A stretch of 64,000 nt of DNA from Saccharibacter sp. EH611 (GCF_009834765.1 NZ_WVHP01000023.1:1-64000); one strand, 5' to 3'. Counted from the first letter of the stretch, positions 54,629-62,972 are shown. Numbers and translations are program-made. Notes: generated by a model from the letters alone, not told the origin.

Positions 54629-54787
54629 TTACCCGCCGGCGAGACGTAATCCGTGCAAGGTCACGATAGCGTGGAAACCAACCACAACAAAGACGACAAC
54701 AAAAAGGGTGGCAAAAAAGGCCCCGATAAGATCTTGGCGACGCAGCCATCTCACCCACGCCCCCCACCGAACAGACAGCTTCACCAC
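54629..54787 (-). CDS. Small single-pass membrane protein downstream of dnaJ
   Basis: A 52-residue protein starting at GTG, with AAGGGG seven bases upstream. It begins with a basic, tryptophan-rich amphipathic stretch (KLSVRWGAWVRWLRRQD). One transmembrane helix follows (IGAFFATLFVVVFVVVGF), then a short tail (HAIVTLHGLRLAGG). It starts 15 bases after the dnaJ stop, so it is probably in the same message. The arrangement of charged and hydrophobic residues places the N-terminus in the cytoplasm. I know of no named family. A clear ribosome-binding site and spacing argue that it is a real gene. Confidence 0.6.
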   Translation of the reverse strand: MVKLSVRWGAWVRWLRRQDLIGAFFATLFVVVFVVVGFHAIVTLHGLRLAGG

Positions 54788-54802
54788 GCCTGCGCCCCTT
54801 TC

Positions 54803-55702
54803 TTACGCTGCATCATCTCCATGACTTTCCTGCCGGAGAAGCGCTTCAAGCTCAGGGCTCGGCTCACCAATAACCACACGCAGCGTCGCGAAAAGATCAC
54901 CAGCGGCCTGACGACTCGTTTCAGCAATTCCGCGCCCGCGCAAACGCAAGACTGTGCCACTATCTGAATGCGGCTTAACTGTAATTGCCACCGTGCCTTT
55001 TGGTGTCCTGACACGCACTTTTCCGCCTAGGACAGCTGTTTTCAGATCTACGTCAACCGTGACACGAAGATTGCGCCCCTCCCGCGTATAATAAGAATCA
55101 GGGGCCACAAAGACTTTCAAGAGCACATCACCGGCGGGCCCCGGCTGGCCATCACGGCCTGGACGACCGGGAGCGCCTTTACCGCGCAGACGCAATGTCT
55201 GACCGTCTTCAATCCCAGCGGGGATCCTCACGGTCACCTGTCGTCCCTCACCAATACTCAACTCACGCTGTGTTCCTAACGCTGCATCGGTAAAGGAAAT
55301 GCGCAACTCACCTTGTAGGTCTCCACCGCGTTGCGGGCCGCCGCCGCCCCCAAAGCCACCACCAAACATGCTTGAAAAAATATCGCCGAGATCTTCTTGG
55401 TTAAAGCCTCCTTGCCCACCGAAACCAGCGCCAGGGCCGCCTCCAAATCCACCGCCAGCATGACCAAAGGGGGCACGCTCATTGCCATCAGCGTCAATCT
55501 CACCCCGGTCAAAACGAGCGCGCTTCTCCTTATCCCCAACAATTTCGTATGCCTTACTGACAGCCTTGAAGCGTTCCTCTGCCTTCGGGTCATCTGGGTT
55601 ACGGTCTGGATGATACTGTTTCACCAGCTTCCGATAAGCACTGCGAATATCTTTCTCGGATGCCGTCTTGCTCACACCAAGGGTCTTATAAGGATCGCTC
55701 AT
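54803..55702 (-). CDS. DnaJ-family co-chaperone (CbpA-like, no zinc finger)
   Basis: The 299-residue protein has a J domain at residues 1-70 (DPYKTLGVSKTASEKDIRSA) with the HPD motif at 31-33 that triggers DnaK's ATPase. A Gly/Phe-rich linker follows (GGGFGGGPGAGFGGQGGF), then two C-terminal substrate-binding domains (VTVRIPAGIEDGQTLRLRGKG and VTVDVDLKTAVLGGKVRV). There are no CxxCxGxG zinc motifs, so it is CbpA/DnaJ type B. Its start codon overlaps the stop of a 53-residue gene upstream in ATGA, and a small membrane protein follows, suggesting a three-gene operon. Confidence 0.92.
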   Translation of the reverse strand: MSDPYKTLGVSKTASEKDIRSAYRKLVKQYHPDRNPDDPKAEERFKAVSKAYEIVGDKEKRARFDRGEIDADGNERAPFGHAGGGFGGGPGAGFGGQGGFNQEDLGDIFSSMFGGGFGGGGGPQRGGDLQGELRISFTDAALGTQRELSIGEGRQVTVRIPAGIEDGQTLRLRGKGAPGRPGRDGQPGPAGDVLLKVFVAPDSYYTREGRNLRVTVDVDLKTAVLGGKVRVRTPKGTVAITVKPHSDSGTVLRLRGRGIAETSRQAAGDLFATLRVVIGEPSPELEALLRQESHGDDAA

Positions 55703-55860
55703 TTCTTATCCATATCCTTCAGATTACCATCATCAAGCAGGTCAATCAGCACGGCGAGCAGCTCACCACGTGAAAACCCAGTCTCAACCCCCTGCTGTAA
55801 AAGCGTCTGCAGCCTTGGCTCCAGAAAATCTCTGGCGGAATATGGTTCTGCTCCCGGCAT
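55699..55860 (-). CDS. Small acidic protein upstream of dnaJ
   Basis: A 53-residue soluble protein starting at ATG 55860, with GGGAG six bases upstream. It contains YSARDFLEPRLQTLLQQGV, then ETGFSRGELLAVLIDLLDDG and ends in KDMDKK. The overlap with the dnaJ start in ATGA indicates translational coupling, so it could regulate or deliver the chaperone, as CbpM does for CbpA, though it is far shorter than CbpM and I see no homology to it. The helical, leucine-rich pattern suggests a partner-binding helix pair. Function is unknown. Confidence 0.7.
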   Translation of the reverse strand: MPGAEPYSARDFLEPRLQTLLQQGVETGFSRGELLAVLIDLLDDGNLKDMDKK

Positions 55861-55994
55861 TATAATCTCCCTATCCCCAAAATGTGGGGTGTCTTTGCGT
55901 GTGCGTCAATAGAGAGAGAAAACGAGAGGCTCTCTTCAGCATCAATCCACTTTATCTTTTGCCATCCTCGCACTTCATATACAGTGCAACGACT

Positions 55995-56948
55995 ATGTTT
56001 ATGTCCCACCCTCCTCAACAACTTAGTCCATCTCCTCCCACACGTCGTCTTATCATTACAGGAAGCGATGCCCGCTACTTCCCTGTCATGGAAGAGCTCA
56101 TCGCCTCTATTCGTCGTTTCCCAGAAGCGCGCCAAATCGCTATCGGCTGTATTGATGGCGGTCTCACCCCCACCCAAATTCACACTCTTGAAGCACAAGG
56201 GATCCCAGTCCGAGCGCCACATATTCCCAAAGGCATATCAGCACGTGCCCTCAAGAAACGACCAAGCCTCGTGATTGGCCTCTCCAAACTTTGGCTTAAT
56301 CGCCTTTTCCCCGACTATGACACGCTGCTCTGGCTGGATGCGGACGCCTGGGTGCAAGAAAGTTCTGCGCTCGAATTGCTCTTTAGTGCAGCTGAAGGAA
56401 CCACGCCGGCTCTCGCCATGATTCCTGAGCTTTTTGCCCATAAGCCATTCCGCCTTCGCTGGACGCCGTTCAATCTCGCGCAAATACGCTCTATTCTCTA
56501 TAAAAATGCGACTTTAGCGCGCCTTTCACGACGCATTCGACGTCACGTTGCCGTGCGTCCCACATTGAATGGTGGGATTTTTGCCCTCTCGCGCCACGCC
56601 CCTCATTGGGACACTCTTCAACAATGGCAGGGAACCATCTTAAAGCATGGAAAGATTTTCAGCTCCGATCAACTCGCGCTCTCTCTTTGTGCGCATGTTG
56701 ATGGCCTCCCCACAGAACTCCTGCCTGCACGCTGCAACTATCTCGGCCCATGGTTTTTCAACAGCCAAACGGGCTTATTGTGCGAACATACGTACCCACA
56801 TCTGCCTGCTGGAATCATCCATCTTGCCGGATATGATGCAATGCGCCTGAACCCTAAAGCCACAACAACCGTTATTGATGAAACTGGCGCAAAAAGGCAG
56901 ATGAATTTGCGCTTTAGCAGCATCGTCTCACCGTCTAACACAAGATGA
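55995..56948 (+). CDS. Glycosyltransferase-like protein (DxD type)
   Basis: A 317-residue protein whose N-terminal half reads as a GT-A fold: RRLIITGSDARYFPVMEELIASI, then IAIGCIDGGLTPTQIHTLEA, and the metal site DTLLWLDADAWVQES, similar to GT8-like transferases. NGGIFALSRHAPHWDTLQQW and SDQLALSLCAHVDGLPTELLP recall the acceptor side of that group, and GIIHLAGYDAMR ends in a histidine typical of GT8. The ATG at 55995 avoids a long unlikely upstream extension, though a second ATG sits six bases on. It diverges from the dnaJ operon. Donor and acceptor are unknown. Confidence 0.7.
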   Translation: MFMSHPPQQLSPSPPTRRLIITGSDARYFPVMEELIASIRRFPEARQIAIGCIDGGLTPTQIHTLEAQGIPVRAPHIPKGISARALKKRPSLVIGLSKLWLNRLFPDYDTLLWLDADAWVQESSALELLFSAAEGTTPALAMIPELFAHKPFRLRWTPFNLAQIRSILYKNATLARLSRRIRRHVAVRPTLNGGIFALSRHAPHWDTLQQWQGTILKHGKIFSSDQLALSLCAHVDGLPTELLPARCNYLGPWFFNSQTGLLCEHTYPHLPAGIIHLAGYDAMRLNPKATTTVIDETGAKRQMNLRFSSIVSPSNTR

Positions 56949-57117
56949 CGATGAGGCAGCATCTGCGACAGCCCGCACTATAAGGCAACAACATCCACCC
57001 TATAGAGAGTGATGGTGCCTCCTTATTCCAAGCGGAAAGCTGCTGTCACTCCATAAAAAAGCGAAAGCGATGCGGTCATGCTGATCTAAACAGAGCCACC
57101 GGACACGCGCTGAGGAA

Positions 57118-58620
57118 CTAACGCGTGAAAGCCCGCAGCAGCATGCTCTGATTGCCCCGTTCAATAGGCAAACGCGCATCAGCAAGTTCACGCCCTTGCC
57201 AACCGGCCCCCATCGCAACGTAAAGCGTAATGGCATCGGTCAGACGTTTCCCATGAGCTTTCACCGCGTCATCTTGTACCGTCAACGCTGTTTGTTCAGA
57301 GTCCAACACATTAAGATAACCCGTCAAACCAGCCCCAAAAAGCTGCTGTGCTCGATCACGTGCTAAACGTGCCTGACTCGCAGCCTCTTCCTGCTGGTGC
57401 ACATATTCATTATCCTGATGCCAGTCATCTAGCCCATCTTCCACTTCCCGAAAGGCATTCAAAACAACCTGCCGATACTGCAAGCGGCTTGCCTCAGCTT
57501 CAGCACGCGCCTCTGCAATCTGTGCGCTATATTTCCCCCCATGAAGAACCGGCAAAGACATCATCATCATGATATTCCAGCTCATTCCACCAAGCTGGAA
57601 AGCCTGATACATCGCTGATGCATTCGGGTTGAAATTGAGCGGGATATTAAAGTTTGGATAAAGCTGGGCAACAGCTACTCCGATATGAGCCGTACTTTCA
57701 GCATAGCGCCGCTCCGCCTCACGAATATCAGGACGATTAGCCAACACCATCGACGGAATCGTCGAAGGGAACGTAGGCACCTTGGGGAGGGGACGACGCT
57801 CTTCAAGCTCTGGCTCTAACGTGCCGGGCATTTCGCCCATTAACGTCGCGATCGCATGAATCATTCGCTCTTGCTGAGCATGAAGCGGAGGAAGTCGCGC
57901 CCGCTCTGTATGCTCTTCTGTTCGAGCCTGCGCAATCGCTAAGGTATTGCCCACACCATTAGCATACAGCCGCTCTACCATATTCGTGCTTGAATGTGCT
58001 GTGCGGATTGCATTCTCAGTCACAGCAAGACGGCTCTGAATGGTTCGTAACTCGACATAGTCACTGACAAGTTGGCTTAACAATGAAATTAGTAAGCCAC
58101 GCCTTGCCTCAATCGTTTCTTCAACAGCACGTTTACGTTGCTGGACTTGACGAGCAATGCGCCCAAAAACGTCAATTTCCCAGCTGGCCCGTGCACCATA
58201 AGTCAAAACAGAAGCATGAGGATGATTTGTGGGATTTCCGGGCCGGATAGGCCAGTTATCTACATTAATGGAATAGCGACTATCCCCACCGCCGGCATTG
58301 GCATCAAGCTGAGGATACCAATCCGCCTGCGCTTGGCGTCTGAGCGCCTGTTCACTCCAAATATGCTGCGTGGCTGCTTGTAAATCATAGTTTCCTGCAA
58401 TCGTTCGCTCTACGAGACGATTGAGGATAGGGTCGTGAAACTGCCCCCACCATTCTTTTAACGACTTCTCCGTAGCTGCGATTTCCTCTTTCGTCGCCGG
58501 ATGAGGCTGACTCGTAAATTTCTTCGGCAGAACAATGTTATCTGGCTTATAATTTGGCCCCACCATGCATGAGGAAAGTAAACAACAACCAGAAATTAAA
58601 AGGGCAAGGGTACGTTTCAT
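57118..58620 (-). CDS. Outer-membrane efflux lipoprotein, NodT family
   Basis: The 500-residue TolC-like channel has a lipoprotein signal peptide (lipobox LSSC, C18) followed by MVGPNYKPD. ATEKSLKEWWGQFHDPILNRLVERTIAGNYDLQAA and the repeated long coiled-coil segments (about residues 190-250 and 370-420) are hallmarks of the NodT/OprM family. It forms the outer exit of a tripartite pump whose periplasmic adaptor is the HlyD-like gene, one base upstream. The inner-membrane partner is not in this operon. Confidence 0.93.
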   Translation of the reverse strand: MKRTLALLISGCCLLSSCMVGPNYKPDNIVLPKKFTSQPHPATKEEIAATEKSLKEWWGQFHDPILNRLVERTIAGNYDLQAATQHIWSEQALRRQAQADWYPQLDANAGGGDSRYSINVDNWPIRPGNPTNHPHASVLTYGARASWEIDVFGRIARQVQQRKRAVEETIEARRGLLISLLSQLVSDYVELRTIQSRLAVTENAIRTAHSSTNMVERLYANGVGNTLAIAQARTEEHTERARLPPLHAQQERMIHAIATLMGEMPGTLEPELEERRPLPKVPTFPSTIPSMVLANRPDIREAERRYAESTAHIGVAVAQLYPNFNIPLNFNPNASAMYQAFQLGGMSWNIMMMMSLPVLHGGKYSAQIAEARAEAEASRLQYRQVVLNAFREVEDGLDDWHQDNEYVHQQEEAASQARLARDRAQQLFGAGLTGYLNVLDSEQTALTVQDDAVKAHGKRLTDAITLYVAMGAGWQGRELADARLPIERGNQSMLLRAFTR

Positions 58621-58621
58621 A

Positions 58622-59533
58622 TTACAAGTGATTCTGCAGCCATGTCGTCAACAGACCGCTCCCCCCTCTTTTCGCTTCTCCCGCCGCTACAGTCGCTGTC
58701 ATACCAGCAGACAAAATCAGATCTGGAGGCACATCATCAAACTCAATACGAACGGGAATACGCTGTGCTAAACGCACCCATGTAAAGATCGGGCTGACAT
58801 CTGGCAGACCAAGCTTATCGGACACACCGTTCGCATCATTAATACCACGCCCAATGCTTATGACATGCCCTTTGAGAACACGACGATACCCCATCAGTTT
58901 AATACGGGCGACATCCCCAACATGCACACCGTGCATCTTGGTTTCTTCAAAATAGCCATTCACCCAATAACTATGCGCATCAATGACAGCCATACGAGGC
59001 TGACCAGCCTCAACATAATCCCCAACCCGCAAGTTAAGGTTTGTGATGTAACCATCAACGGAGGAATAGACTGTCGAACGTTGCAAATTTAAAATGGCTG
59101 TATCTAGGTCTGACTTAGCTTCCTCTACACGAGCGCGGCGCGTTTCCATCTCAGAGTTAAAGTTGTCTTGCTCTTCACGAGAGACAACACCCCCCAAGCC
59201 TTTGCGACGACGAGCGTTAGAAACACTCAGCTTATAATCTTCCATCACTCCCAATAAGCGGGCTCGCGCTTCATCAATTTTGAGGCGGAAACGTAACGGA
59301 TCGATCGTAAACAGTGGATCGCCGCGATGAACAAACTGGTTATCAATAACGGGAACAGAGACAACCGTCCCTGATACTTCAGGTGCCGCATTCACTACGT
59401 AAACACGAACACGCCCATCACGTGTCCATGGATCTAGGACATAAATATCCCACACAACGTAGCCAAGACCCGCTGCCAAGCAGAGGATGAGGCATGTTAA
59501 CAATGGACGCAAGAAACGGCGAAGCCATATCAT
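58622..59533 (-). CDS. HlyD/EmrA-type membrane fusion protein (AaeA-like)
   Basis: A 303-residue periplasmic adaptor with an N-terminal membrane anchor (LLTCLILCLAAGLGYVVW). The lipoyl/barrel part includes VYVVNAAPEVSGTVVSVPV and DNQFVHRGDPLFTIDP, a helical hairpin region follows, and the second half carries VYSSVDGYITNLNLRVGDYV. The pattern is that of AaeA/EmrA adaptors working with FUSC-type (AaeB) or MFS exporters of aromatic acids or drugs. It is followed by NodT one base later and preceded by DUF1656 15 bases earlier, the usual aaeX-aaeA order. Confidence 0.92.
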   Translation of the reverse strand: MIWLRRFLRPLLTCLILCLAAGLGYVVWDIYVLDPWTRDGRVRVYVVNAAPEVSGTVVSVPVIDNQFVHRGDPLFTIDPLRFRLKIDEARARLLGVMEDYKLSVSNARRRKGLGGVVSREEQDNFNSEMETRRARVEEAKSDLDTAILNLQRSTVYSSVDGYITNLNLRVGDYVEAGQPRMAVIDAHSYWVNGYFEETKMHGVHVGDVARIKLMGYRRVLKGHVISIGRGINDANGVSDKLGLPDVSPIFTWVRLAQRIPVRIEFDDVPPDLILSAGMTATVAAGEAKRGGSGLLTTWLQNHL

Positions 59534-59548
59534 AAGGCGGCCTCCCTG

Positions 59549-59743
59549 CTAAACATACAACACCAGGAGGCAAAGCACACAGACATATAACGCAATCTCA
59601 AAAAGGGCGACGTGCCAAAACCATCCTAAGGCTCCAATCCTCCATAACAAAAAACGGAGCATCAAAGTCACGAAAACGGCAACGACAGCATAAATAGCGA
59701 TGGGGGAAACAAAAATACCAAAGAGATTGACTTCAGCAAGCAT
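59549..59743 (-). CDS. DUF1656 membrane protein (AaeX-like)
   Basis: This 64-residue protein has two transmembrane helices (VSPIAIYAVVAVFVTLMLRF and ALFEIALYVCVLCLLVLYV) and the DUF1656 pattern E-V-N-L-FGIFVSPI. Such small proteins accompany FUSC-type aromatic acid exporters (AaeX-AaeA-AaeB), although their role is unknown. GAGGG lies seven bases before the ATG. It is the first gene of the DUF1656-HlyD-NodT operon here, where the FUSC protein would be expected upstream but is absent. Confidence 0.88.
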   Translation of the reverse strand: MLAEVNLFGIFVSPIAIYAVVAVFVTLMLRFLLWRIGALGWFWHVALFEIALYVCVLCLLVLYV

Positions 59744-60094
59744 TACACATCCCTCTGACCTCCGTCACAACGACGAATTACATGGTCTGCTAACACTTGT
59801 GCCACGCTTCTCCCCAATCCTTAATAAATAGAGCTGATTCCTTTTCATCAGAATCAGCCAAGTCAGTAAGCAGAGGGTAACGAATTAGACGACTATTGAC
59901 TAGTCTGATCTGGACACAGAAAAGGCACTTACCCCCGTCCAGATGAGGGAAAGTGCCTCTCCATTCCTTCAAAAAAGGCAGAATAACGCAATTATTCGTA
60001 CGTCCACCCAATTATTGCGAAGATCTATCACCTTTACGTGATGCTGACATAACCCCCGCACTGTCCTATCTGCCTTAACGGCCCTTGCTCTTTT
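59744..60094. other. Intergenic region with interlocked inverted repeats (pseudoknot candidate)
   Basis: No gene is convincing in these 351 bases. The 5'-to-3' plus-strand order is ATCTGGAC (59908-59915), AGGCACTT (59923-59930), GTCCAGAT (59937-59944), AAGTGCCT (59951-59958). Repeats 1 and 3 are perfect complements, and repeats 2 and 4 likewise. Each partner of one pair lies between the partners of the other, the exact layout of an H-type pseudoknot with two eight-bp stems. A third hairpin, CTGATTC/GAATCAG, and GACTA/TAGTC (59891-59905) lie nearby. On the minus strand this would be in the leader of the DUF1656-HlyD-NodT operon. Confidence 0.6.
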
Positions 60095-60538
60095 TTACGA
60101 CTTCTTACGTGAGAAGAGAGAGCGAACAATCTTAAAAGCCTGACCTCCTGCATAACGACCAACCGGGCCGTTCAGCACACCTAAGACCGTTGACAAGGCA
60201 AAAACTTGCTTCAGTTCTTGAACTTTCCGATCACGCTCCATCCGTGCCTTTTCTTCTGCCACACCAGGGTGACGCGATAAGGACGCGAGAATAACAAAAA
60301 TCAGCACAAAGAGCAGATCAACACCCAAGACACACAAGGCTGAATAAAAAGGCCCTAAATGACAAATTGTCAGGAAAAGAGCCCACAGAACCCCGTGGAA
60401 GGACAACGCGGCAAACCCCAAAAACGCCAGCGCAACAATTGCAAAAGCAGCGCGCAATCCATAGCGCTTTGCACAATGTCCGATAATCTGCCCTTGAGCA
60501 GAAAGAACCTCTTGACCAACTTCAACAGGACTACTCAT
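60095..60538 (-). CDS. Holin-like (phage_holin_3_6 type) membrane protein
   Basis: A 147-residue protein with two transmembrane helices (AAFAIVALAFLGFAALSF and ALCVLGVDLLFVLIFVILA), a charged cytoplasmic stretch (EEKARMERDRKVQELKQVF) and a basic end (RSLFSRKKS). The layout is that of the phage holin 3/6 or Holin-X superfamily, often found as chromosomal copies of unknown role. No endolysin or other phage genes are nearby, so it is unlikely to be a lysis gene. Confidence 0.65.
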   Translation of the reverse strand: MSSPVEVGQEVLSAQGQIIGHCAKRYGLRAAFAIVALAFLGFAALSFHGVLWALFLTICHLGPFYSALCVLGVDLLFVLIFVILASLSRHPGVAEEKARMERDRKVQELKQVFALSTVLGVLNGPVGRYAGGQAFKIVRSLFSRKKS

Positions 60539-60886
60539 GGCGCATCTATAACCTCTTTATGAAGAAAACAGACTTATAAACATAAAGAAGATCACCGAAA
60601 GAGAAAAGCCTTTCTCTCTTTTAATGCAAAAACCATATACTCTGCCTTATCGAAATAAATAATATTTTTATAAAAAATGACCTATTAAATTCCTAATTTT
60701 CTTATAAATCCTTAAATTTCTTACTAACTTTGAGAAAATAAGATAACATTCCTTCGTATAGTATCCTTTTCTCATGTTTGAAAATGATTTTTAGAATAAC
60801 CCTATGATTTTCTACAACAAATCTTGCGAACTTCACAAAATACTCTAAAGTTTATTTTTTATCATCTTCACCTCCTATGCTGCCTT
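60539..60886. other. AT-rich intergenic region
   Basis: This 348-base stretch is clearly richer in A and T than the rest of the window, with long T and A tracts around 60660-60760. I see no open frame, RNA gene or clear repeat in it. It separates two divergent genes and may carry their promoters. Confidence 0.7.
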
Positions 60887-61657
60887 ATGCTTCCCTTTTC
60901 TAAAAAATATTATCAAATGCTTCATTCTCAAAAGAAAATTATAGCATGCCTTATAGGGGGTTTTCTCAGTTTAGCATCACCGTCTTATTGTGCTGTTGGA
61001 ACGGCGGAGCATACCTCACCAGTGCTCGTCGATGAAACACGGCTTATCCTCAACTGCGACCATGGGAAGTTTCAACCGCTCCATTCCCCTACAAACTGCG
61101 AGCAACCTGCCAGATATGCTGAGGATATTTTAGTATGGGATCAAGCACGTTTAAATACACCGCCCAAATGGCAAGATTTGTGGAATGTAGTGCAGCTCCC
61201 CGGGAAAAGAGCTCTTCCCAAAAGCGCACGTCTTACCCTTGAAATTGCTCTTCTTTCTGATGGTGTGCCCCCACAGCGTATTTACAGAACTCTTGCCACA
61301 TCACGCGGCGTCGCCCATGCGTTCCATCGTCTAGACCAATTACGACCTTATATTGTGTGGTGGGACACCCCTTCTAAGGCACGAGACTTAATGCAAAAAA
61401 AGGCTTTTTTGATAGGCGTCACACCCCGTAGAAGCATGGTTCCATCAATGAAAACATCTAATGCCTCTCTTTTTATGAGCGGCACAGCATACACGCCTTA
61501 TACCGCACAATTCTGGACAATCCTTCGGGAAGCAAACGCCGCAGATGTCTCCCCAAACACGCCGATCTCTGATAGAATGCTTGAAATTGACAACCATTTC
61601 TGGACGGTTCATGCACCTGTGCTAGAAGCACGTTTCGCAGCATGGCTTCGCCGTTAA
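60887..61657 (+). CDS. Shortened PotD/YdcS-like solute-binding protein
   Basis: A 256-residue secreted protein with a signal peptide (SQKKIIACLIGGFLSLASPSYC). The mature part resembles the second half of ABC solute-binding proteins for polyamines: PPKWQDLWNVVQLPGKRAL, the LTLEIALLSDGVPPQRIYRTL helix, AFHRLDQLRPYIVWW and the final NHFWTVHAPVLEARFAAWL. The first lobe of the usual fold, about 100 residues, is missing and replaced by a short LNCDHGKFQPLHSP stretch, so ligand binding is doubtful. No ABC permease or ATPase gene is adjacent. A TTG further upstream is a weaker start, and the ATG at 60917 is also possible. Confidence 0.7.
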   Translation: MLPFSKKYYQMLHSQKKIIACLIGGFLSLASPSYCAVGTAEHTSPVLVDETRLILNCDHGKFQPLHSPTNCEQPARYAEDILVWDQARLNTPPKWQDLWNVVQLPGKRALPKSARLTLEIALLSDGVPPQRIYRTLATSRGVAHAFHRLDQLRPYIVWWDTPSKARDLMQKKAFLIGVTPRRSMVPSMKTSNASLFMSGTAYTPYTAQFWTILREANAADVSPNTPISDRMLEIDNHFWTVHAPVLEARFAAWLRR

Positions 61658-61694
61658 GCTTTCATCTTCATCACCCCTAACGATACTGGACTCC

Positions 61695-62186
61695 ATGACT
61701 TCTAACGCGCCCTTTTGGCAAACCACTTCCCTTGATGACATGACAACAGAACAATGGGAGTCTCTTTGCGACGGGTGCGGGCGCTGCTGCCTCAACAAAT
61801 TACGTGACGAAGAAACAGACGCCATTATCTGGACGGACGTTTCATGCCGCCTTCTAGACGGATATAGCTGCCTCTGCTCAGACTATCATCGTCGCCATCG
61901 GCGTGTATCTGATTGCATCACCCTCACGCCGACTATCCTCCGCGAAGCAGATTGGCTCCCCCCTAGCTGCGCCTATCGCCTCCTCCGTGATGGGTTTGAC
62001 CTACCAGACTGGCACCCGCTACGCAGCGGTACGCATGAAACAGTCCATGAAGTGGGCGCATCGGCCCGTGATCGTTGTATCAATGAGCGCGATGCCGGAA
62101 TGCTCGAAGACCATGAGGTTGACTGGCCCGGTGAATGGCCAGAGCATGCTCCGCCTTGTGCGGCACCCCTGTCATCCGACACGTAA
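61695..62186 (+). CDS. YcgN-family cysteine-cluster protein
   Basis: A 163-residue protein with a cysteine-rich zinc or iron-sulphur cluster-like core: WESLCDGCGRCCLNKLRDEE, then SCRLLDGYSCLCSDYHRRHR and SDCITLTP. The arrangement fits the YcgN (UPF0260/YkgJ-like) family, whose function is unknown. No membrane segments. Its 3' end overlaps the upstream out-of-frame extension of the YgjP-like gene, but the likely start of that gene lies 12 bases after this stop. Confidence 0.85.
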   Translation: MTSNAPFWQTTSLDDMTTEQWESLCDGCGRCCLNKLRDEETDAIIWTDVSCRLLDGYSCLCSDYHRRHRRVSDCITLTPTILREADWLPPSCAYRLLRDGFDLPDWHPLRSGTHETVHEVGASARDRCINERDAGMLEDHEVDWPGEWPEHAPPCAAPLSSDT

Positions 62187-62197
62187 TCTGCCTGTTT

Positions 62198-62866
62198 ATG
62201 TTCGCCCCTCCGGTTATTTGGAAGAATGCACCGCGTGCTAAGCGACTTTCGCTACGCATTGATATACAGAGTAAAGCTGTGGTGATTACACTTCCCCCAC
62301 GTGCAAGCCGGAAACAGGGTATCGCACTTTTACACAGCCAAGCACATTGGATCAGCGAAGCTCTCGCAGCGCTTCCCGCGTCTGCTCTGGAAAGACATCA
62401 TGTGCTGTTACACGGGCGCTTCTACCGGCTCCAGCACTCTACAAGCAACGAGACGACACTCACCGCCGACGCCCTTCTCCTCGGTGGTGAATGTTTTGAC
62501 GATAAGCAGCGCCTCCTCAAGAACTTTGTGCATCAGAAAGCCAAAGTGACCTTGCCGGCTCTTATTGAACATTACAGTCGCATCATGGGTCAAAAACCAC
62601 AGAAAATTACTCTGCGCGATACAAAGAGCCGTTGGGGCAGCTGCACGCGCCAAGGACGCCTTATGCTCAACTGGCGCCTGATTATGGCGCCAGACGACAT
62701 TGCTCGCTATGTGATTGTTCACGAACTTGCTCACATGACACATTTCAATCATAGCCCAGCCTTTTGGGCTCATGTGGATCGTTTTTGCCCTGATGGAAAA
62801 AAAGGGCGTCTTAAAGCAGAAAAATATCTTCATCAGAATGGTATTCTTCTTATGCGTATGGTATGA
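62198..62866 (+). CDS. YgjP-like metalloprotease-fold protein (DUF45)
   Basis: A 222-residue protein with the YgjP/M48-like metal site HELAHMTHFNHSPAFWAHVDRF (HExxH plus a third histidine). TLRDTKSRWGSCTRQGRLMLN before it is characteristic of the DUF45 family. The N-terminal half (RAKRLSLRIDIQSKAVVI) forms the usual beta lead-in. Whether it is a peptidase or a nucleic-acid enzyme is not known. The ATG at 62198 gives a normal length; earlier in-frame starts extend through the neighbour gene. Confidence 0.85.
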   Translation: MFAPPVIWKNAPRAKRLSLRIDIQSKAVVITLPPRASRKQGIALLHSQAHWISEALAALPASALERHHVLLHGRFYRLQHSTSNETTLTADALLLGGECFDDKQRLLKNFVHQKAKVTLPALIEHYSRIMGQKPQKITLRDTKSRWGSCTRQGRLMLNWRLIMAPDDIARYVIVHELAHMTHFNHSPAFWAHVDRFCPDGKKGRLKAEKYLHQNGILLMRMV

Positions 62867-62886
62867 GGCTTTCAGCTTCTGGTGTT

Positions 62887-62972
62887 GCGCGCTTGGCGGA
62901 ATGGTAGACGCACGAGACTTAAAATCTCGGGTCCGTAAGGACGTGCGGGTTCAAGTCCCGCAGTGCGCACCA
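62887..62972 (+). tRNA. tRNA-Leu (UAA)
   Basis: An 86-base class II tRNA. The GCGCGCT/AGTGCGC acceptor stem is followed by an encoded CCA. The anticodon loop contains TAA between CGAGA and TCTCG, the variable arm is long, and the T-arm is GCGGGTTCAAGTCCCGC. Confidence 0.95.

Noticed and set aside
59790-60011. Minus-strand frame upstream of DUF1656 as a remnant of the missing FUSC gene
   Set aside because: The translation has no membrane helices and does not resemble any FUSC segment; it covers the pseudoknot repeats.
60095-60538. Prophage remnant suggested by a holin-like protein
   Set aside because: No other phage gene, integrase or attachment repeat surrounds it; chromosomal holin-like proteins are common.
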